Shown here piece by piece: positions 3,899 through 6,489 of a stretch of 6,489 bases of DNA. Numbering within the stretch: position 1 is the first letter of the stretch; every line of letters starts with the position of its first letter. Source of the stretch: Clostridia bacterium (GTDB lineage Bacteria; Bacillota; Clostridia; Oscillospirales; CAG-272); contig JAFNZX010000065.1 in NCBI GenBank assembly GCA_017382615.1, positions 1-6,489 on the forward strand. The letters are read 5' to 3'. The notes beneath the pieces were generated by a model. It made no database searches, was not told the origin of the DNA, and worked only from the letters and a program-made list of their open reading frames with translations. The translations under genes and the position numbers were made by a program.

Positions 3899-6489
3899 AT
3901 GAAAATTGATCGCAAACTATTATCATGCGTCGTTTGCATGGTGCTGTGCATCTCCATGCTGGCGGCAGTGGGTGTGCAGACCGTTTGGGCGGCTGGTGCA
4001 GTAGTGACTGTACACAGCAGTAACGGCACGGGCAGAGGCGCGCAAAGCATTGGCGGTGACTATGGCATCCGCTTAGGTATCAACGGTGCCTTTACCGAGG
4101 TTTCGGTTTCCATGCCCACGTGGAGCACCAATGACTCGGCTGCAACGCTGAGCTTGTACGCATGGGATACCAACTATGACGTTACGATTTTAGCAGAACC
4201 GCTTGTTACGCAGCGCTTTGATCCCCTGCGCGACAATGCTTATAACAAGCTGACGTTTGATCCGCTGCCTGCAGGCGAATACTTCCTGCGCATTCACGAT
4301 GTGCGCGGTCAGGTGGGCGTATGGGTGCAGGACTACTCCGATAACGGCAGCTACGTGTATACCAACGGCTCTGAGGGCAGACGCGACTGGGATATGCGCG
4401 TGACCTTTGTTGAACGTCCCGGGGAGCCCTTCTTCCAGCTGGAGCCCCAACAGATCGTGGAGCCCGAAAAGCCCGTGGAAATTCCCAAGGACAGCCTTTG
4501 GCATCAGAACCAGGCACAGCCCGACACGTGGGTCTTTACCGATGGCCTTGGCAGAGTTTCTCTGACCAATGCCGAGGTAGGTGCTCCCCGTGAGGATAAA
4601 ACGCTTGCCATGTTCTATTGGACCTGGCACACCAAGGAAACTGCCTCCAAGGGCGCGGTCAATACCACGGAGCTCTTAAAGCAGTATCCCGATGCCAAGA
4701 ATGATTACAATCACCAAGCCTGGGCAGGCACGGGACATTATTGCTTCTGGAATGAGCCGATATACGGCTTCTATACTACAGAAGACCCCTGGGTACTGCG
4801 CAAGCAGGCTGAGCTTTTGGCAAACGCAGGCGTAGATACCATTTTTGCAGATAATACCAACGGCGGCTACACCTGGAGAGAGAGTTATTTCGTGCTGTAT
4901 CCCACTTGGGAGAATGCTATGAAAAACGGCGGCGTGGACGTGCCCAAGGTATCTTACCTGCTGCCCTTTGGCAATCACTCCGGTGCAAGATCGCAGGCAC
5001 ATATCATCTACGAGGATATCTATAAGCCCGGTCTTTACAAGGATCTGTGGTTCTATTGGCAGGATAAGCCCATGCTCATGGGTATCAGAAATGCAGTGCC
5101 GGATGGTGCGATCGGCAATGAGATTAAGAACTTCTTTACCTGGCGTGCAGGTCAGCCCGAGTACCGTGTGAGTGAAACGGCTGCCAAGACCTGGGGCTGG
5201 CTGTCGGTATTCCCGCAGGCTTTGTATTCCGTCAAGGGTCCTGCAGGTGTTCGAAACGGCTTGATCGAGCAGATGTCGGTCGGCGTTGCAGTCAACCACA
5301 ATTACGTGACCAAAGAGATCACCGCTATGAACGGTGAGAACGTCATGGGACGCTCCTACACCTCGGAGTATCCCGACAGATACGAAAAGGAAGGACCGAG
5401 CGCATCCTTGTGGGGATATCAGTTTGCAGAGCAGTTCAACTATGCAATTGAAACCGATCCCGACGTTATTTTCGTAACCGGCTGGAATGAATGGCACGCA
5501 TGGCGTCAGCCCGAGCCTTGGGGCGGTGCAAACTCCAAGGTCGACAACGCGCTTGTAGACCAGTTTGATAACGAGCATTCCCGTGACCTTGAGCCTACAA
5601 AGGGTGAGCTGAAGGATCACTACTACTACCAGTTTGTCAACTTCGCACGTCAGTACAAGGGTGCAAATCCCATTCCCACGCCCAGTCTGAACGCAACCAT
5701 CGATCTTGGTGCAGGGCAGGCACAGTGGAAGGACGTTGCTCCTTACTACGGCTCTTACGCCAACAACGTAGGCGACCGCAAGAGCTCCGGCTACGGCAAC
5801 CTCAAGTATGAGGAAACCTCGGGCAGAAACGACCTGATCGGTGCGCAGGTAGCGCGTGACGACGAGTACGTGTACTTCAACGTGGAGTGCGCAGAGGATA
5901 TTACTCCCTATACCGACAGCCTGTGGATGACGCTGTACATCGACTGTGATCAGCAGAATCAGGGTTGGGAGACCTTTGAGTACGTCATCAACAAGTCCGC
6001 TGCAAGCAAGGATACCGTTGTGCTGGAAAAGTTCTCCGGCAACGGCTATGAATCCTCCAAGGTTGCAGATTGCGCATACGTGGTGGACGGCAGATATATG
6101 ACCGTCAAGATCGCTAAGAGCGACCTGGGACTTTCCGGCAACGACTTCACCATCAACTTCTCCTGGACTGATAACGTACACGACGAGGGCGATTACGAGA
6201 AGTTCTCGGGCGATATTCTGGACTTCTACATCTCCGGCGACGTAGCTCCCGGCGCAAGATTCAAGTATAGCTTTGTAAGCACGCATCAGAACGCTACGGG
6301 CGAGCAGCCTACTACCGAAGAGATCACCACCGAGCCCACAGAGACCGAGCCCACAGAGACCGATGCGGCCACTACCGATGCTCCTGCAACCGAGCAGGAG
6401 ACCGAGCCCGAAGCAAAGGGCGGCTGCAATTCTGTCACCGTTGGCGCAGCACTGTTCGCTATCGTAGCCCTTGGTGCGCTTGTGATTGC
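3899..6489 (+). CDS. Secreted multidomain glycoside-hydrolase-like protein, 3' end cut by window
   Basis: The frame stays open for 863 codons to the window edge. Residues 1-31 are a signal peptide: K2/R5/K6, a hydrophobic core, then VWA before AG, a signal peptidase I site. No proper lipobox is seen despite Cys10, 13 and 17. Residues 33-172 are beta-rich and look like a sugar-binding sandwich. Residues about 235-590 look like a GH71/GH99-like TIM barrel: FYWTWHTKE (239-247), FWNEPIYGFYTTEDPWVLRK (283-302), GVDTIFADNTNG (311-322), DLWFYWQDKPMLMG (382-395) and VTGWNEWHAW (526-535). Glu285, Asp318 and Glu531 are candidate catalytic acids. Residues about 594-795 resemble a CBM9/DOMON-like domain (ARDDEYVYFNVEC, LYIDCDQQNQGW). 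A Thr/Glu/Pro linker (803-838) leads to KGGCNS (840-845) and a hydrophobic segment to residue 863 and beyond. The likely role is extracellular, surface-held carbohydrate cleavage or binding. The family assignment is by eye and the substrate is unknown. The gene is monocistronic at its 5' end. Confidence 0.8.
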   Translation, partial: MKIDRKLLSCVVCMVLCISMLAAVGVQTVWAAGAVVTVHSSNGTGRGAQSIGGDYGIRLGINGAFTEVSVSMPTWSTNDSAATLSLYAWDTNYDVTILAEPLVTQRFDPLRDNAYNKLTFDPLPAGEYFLRIHDVRGQVGVWVQDYSDNGSYVYTNGSEGRRDWDMRVTFVERPGEPFFQLEPQQIVEPEKPVEIPKDSLWHQNQAQPDTWVFTDGLGRVSLTNAEVGAPREDKTLAMFYWTWHTKETASKGAVNTTELLKQYPDAKNDYNHQAWAGTGHYCFWNEPIYGFYTTEDPWVLRKQAELLANAGVDTIFADNTNGGYTWRESYFVLYPTWENAMKNGGVDVPKVSYLLPFGNHSGARSQAHIIYEDIYKPGLYKDLWFYWQDKPMLMGIRNAVPDGAIGNEIKNFFTWRAGQPEYRVSETAAKTWGWLSVFPQALYSVKGPAGVRNGLIEQMSVGVAVNHNYVTKEITAMNGENVMGRSYTSEYPDRYEKEGPSASLWGYQFAEQFNYAIETDPDVIFVTGWNEWHAWRQPEPWGGANSKVDNALVDQFDNEHSRDLEPTKGELKDHYYYQFVNFARQYKGANPIPTPSLNATIDLGAGQAQWKDVAPYYGSYANNVGDRKSSGYGNLKYEETSGRNDLIGAQVARDDEYVYFNVECAEDITPYTDSLWMTLYIDCDQQNQGWETFEYVINKSAASKDTVVLEKFSGNGYESSKVADCAYVVDGRYMTVKIAKSDLGLSGNDFTINFSWTDNVHDEGDYEKFSGDILDFYISGDVAPGARFKYSFVSTHQNATGEQPTTEEITTEPTETEPTETDAATTDAPATEQETEPEAKGGCNSVTVGAALFAIVALGALVI
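6329..6363 (+). repeat. 15-base tandem repeat in the TEP linker
   Basis: The unit accgagcccacagag occurs twice exactly (6329-6343 and 6344-6358), followed by the first five bases of a third copy. It encodes TEPTE-TEPTE-T inside the low-complexity linker before the C-terminal hydrophobic segment. Exact identity at DNA level suggests recent slippage-type duplication, so linker length may differ between strains. Confidence 0.85.

Noticed and set aside
3926..3951. Lipoprotein signal peptide (Cys10, Cys13, Cys17)
   Set aside because: LLSC at residues 7-10 is too close to the N-terminus, with hydrophobic sequence mostly after it, and Cys13 and Cys17 lack the small residue at -1. VWA-AG fits signal peptidase I instead.
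4676..6286. 536-codon reverse-strand open frame over the secreted protein gene
   Set aside because: The plus-strand frame has a promoter, AGGAGG, signal peptide and domain motifs. The reverse frame has none of these and reads as a codon-bias mirror.

Overview
The window looks like chromosomal DNA from an anaerobic Gram-positive bacterium of the Clostridia, possibly an uncultured gut or rumen member of the Oscillospiraceae/Ruminococcaceae type. The grounds are near-consensus vegetative promoters (TTGACA-N18-TATAAT, TTGACG-N17-TATAAT with extended -10), AGGAGG ribosome binding sites, a U-tailed hairpin terminator, a CPBP-family membrane protease, and a large secreted enzyme with a Thr/Glu/Pro-rich linker leading to a C-terminal Gly-Gly-Cys plus hydrophobic segment. 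Taxonomy is an inference from style; no marker gene fixes it.

Layout. Bases 1-188 are an AT-rich region holding a rightward promoter (117-146), a predicted leftward extended -10 promoter (14-42) for a gene off the left edge, and a nested set of AT-only inverted repeats between them. Bases 189-3754 form a rightward three-gene operon: hisS (histidyl-tRNA synthetase of the plant-organelle-like branch), a DJ-1/PfpI-family protein 39 bases later, and, overlapping it by four bases (ATGA), a 566-residue protein. That protein joins a complete 5-formyltetrahydrofolate cyclo-ligase through an acidic repetitive linker to a multi-pass CPBP (CAAX/Abi-type) intramembrane protease. The operon ends at a strong intrinsic terminator (3763-3793). 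A separate strong promoter (3833-3861) drives the last gene, which begins at 3899 and runs off the right edge. It encodes a secreted, multidomain, probable carbohydrate-active protein: signal peptide, beta-sandwich, glycoside-hydrolase-like barrel, CBM9/DOMON-like domain, TEP linker and hydrophobic C-terminal anchor.

How the genes may work together. The operon combines protein synthesis (hisS) with two proteins from metabolite-repair families. DJ-1 relatives deal with reactive carbonyl or glycation damage. The cyclo-ligase removes 5-formyl-THF, an inhibitory folate by-product that arises from SHMT side activity. The most unusual item is the fusion of the folate enzyme to a membrane protease, which would tether a cytosolic housekeeping enzyme to the membrane. 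The secreted last gene is transcriptionally independent and probably serves polysaccharide use at the cell surface.

The window contains no tRNA, rRNA, CRISPR array, insertion sequence or phage gene that I can see. Long reverse-strand open frames over hisS, the operon and the last gene are codon-bias shadows.
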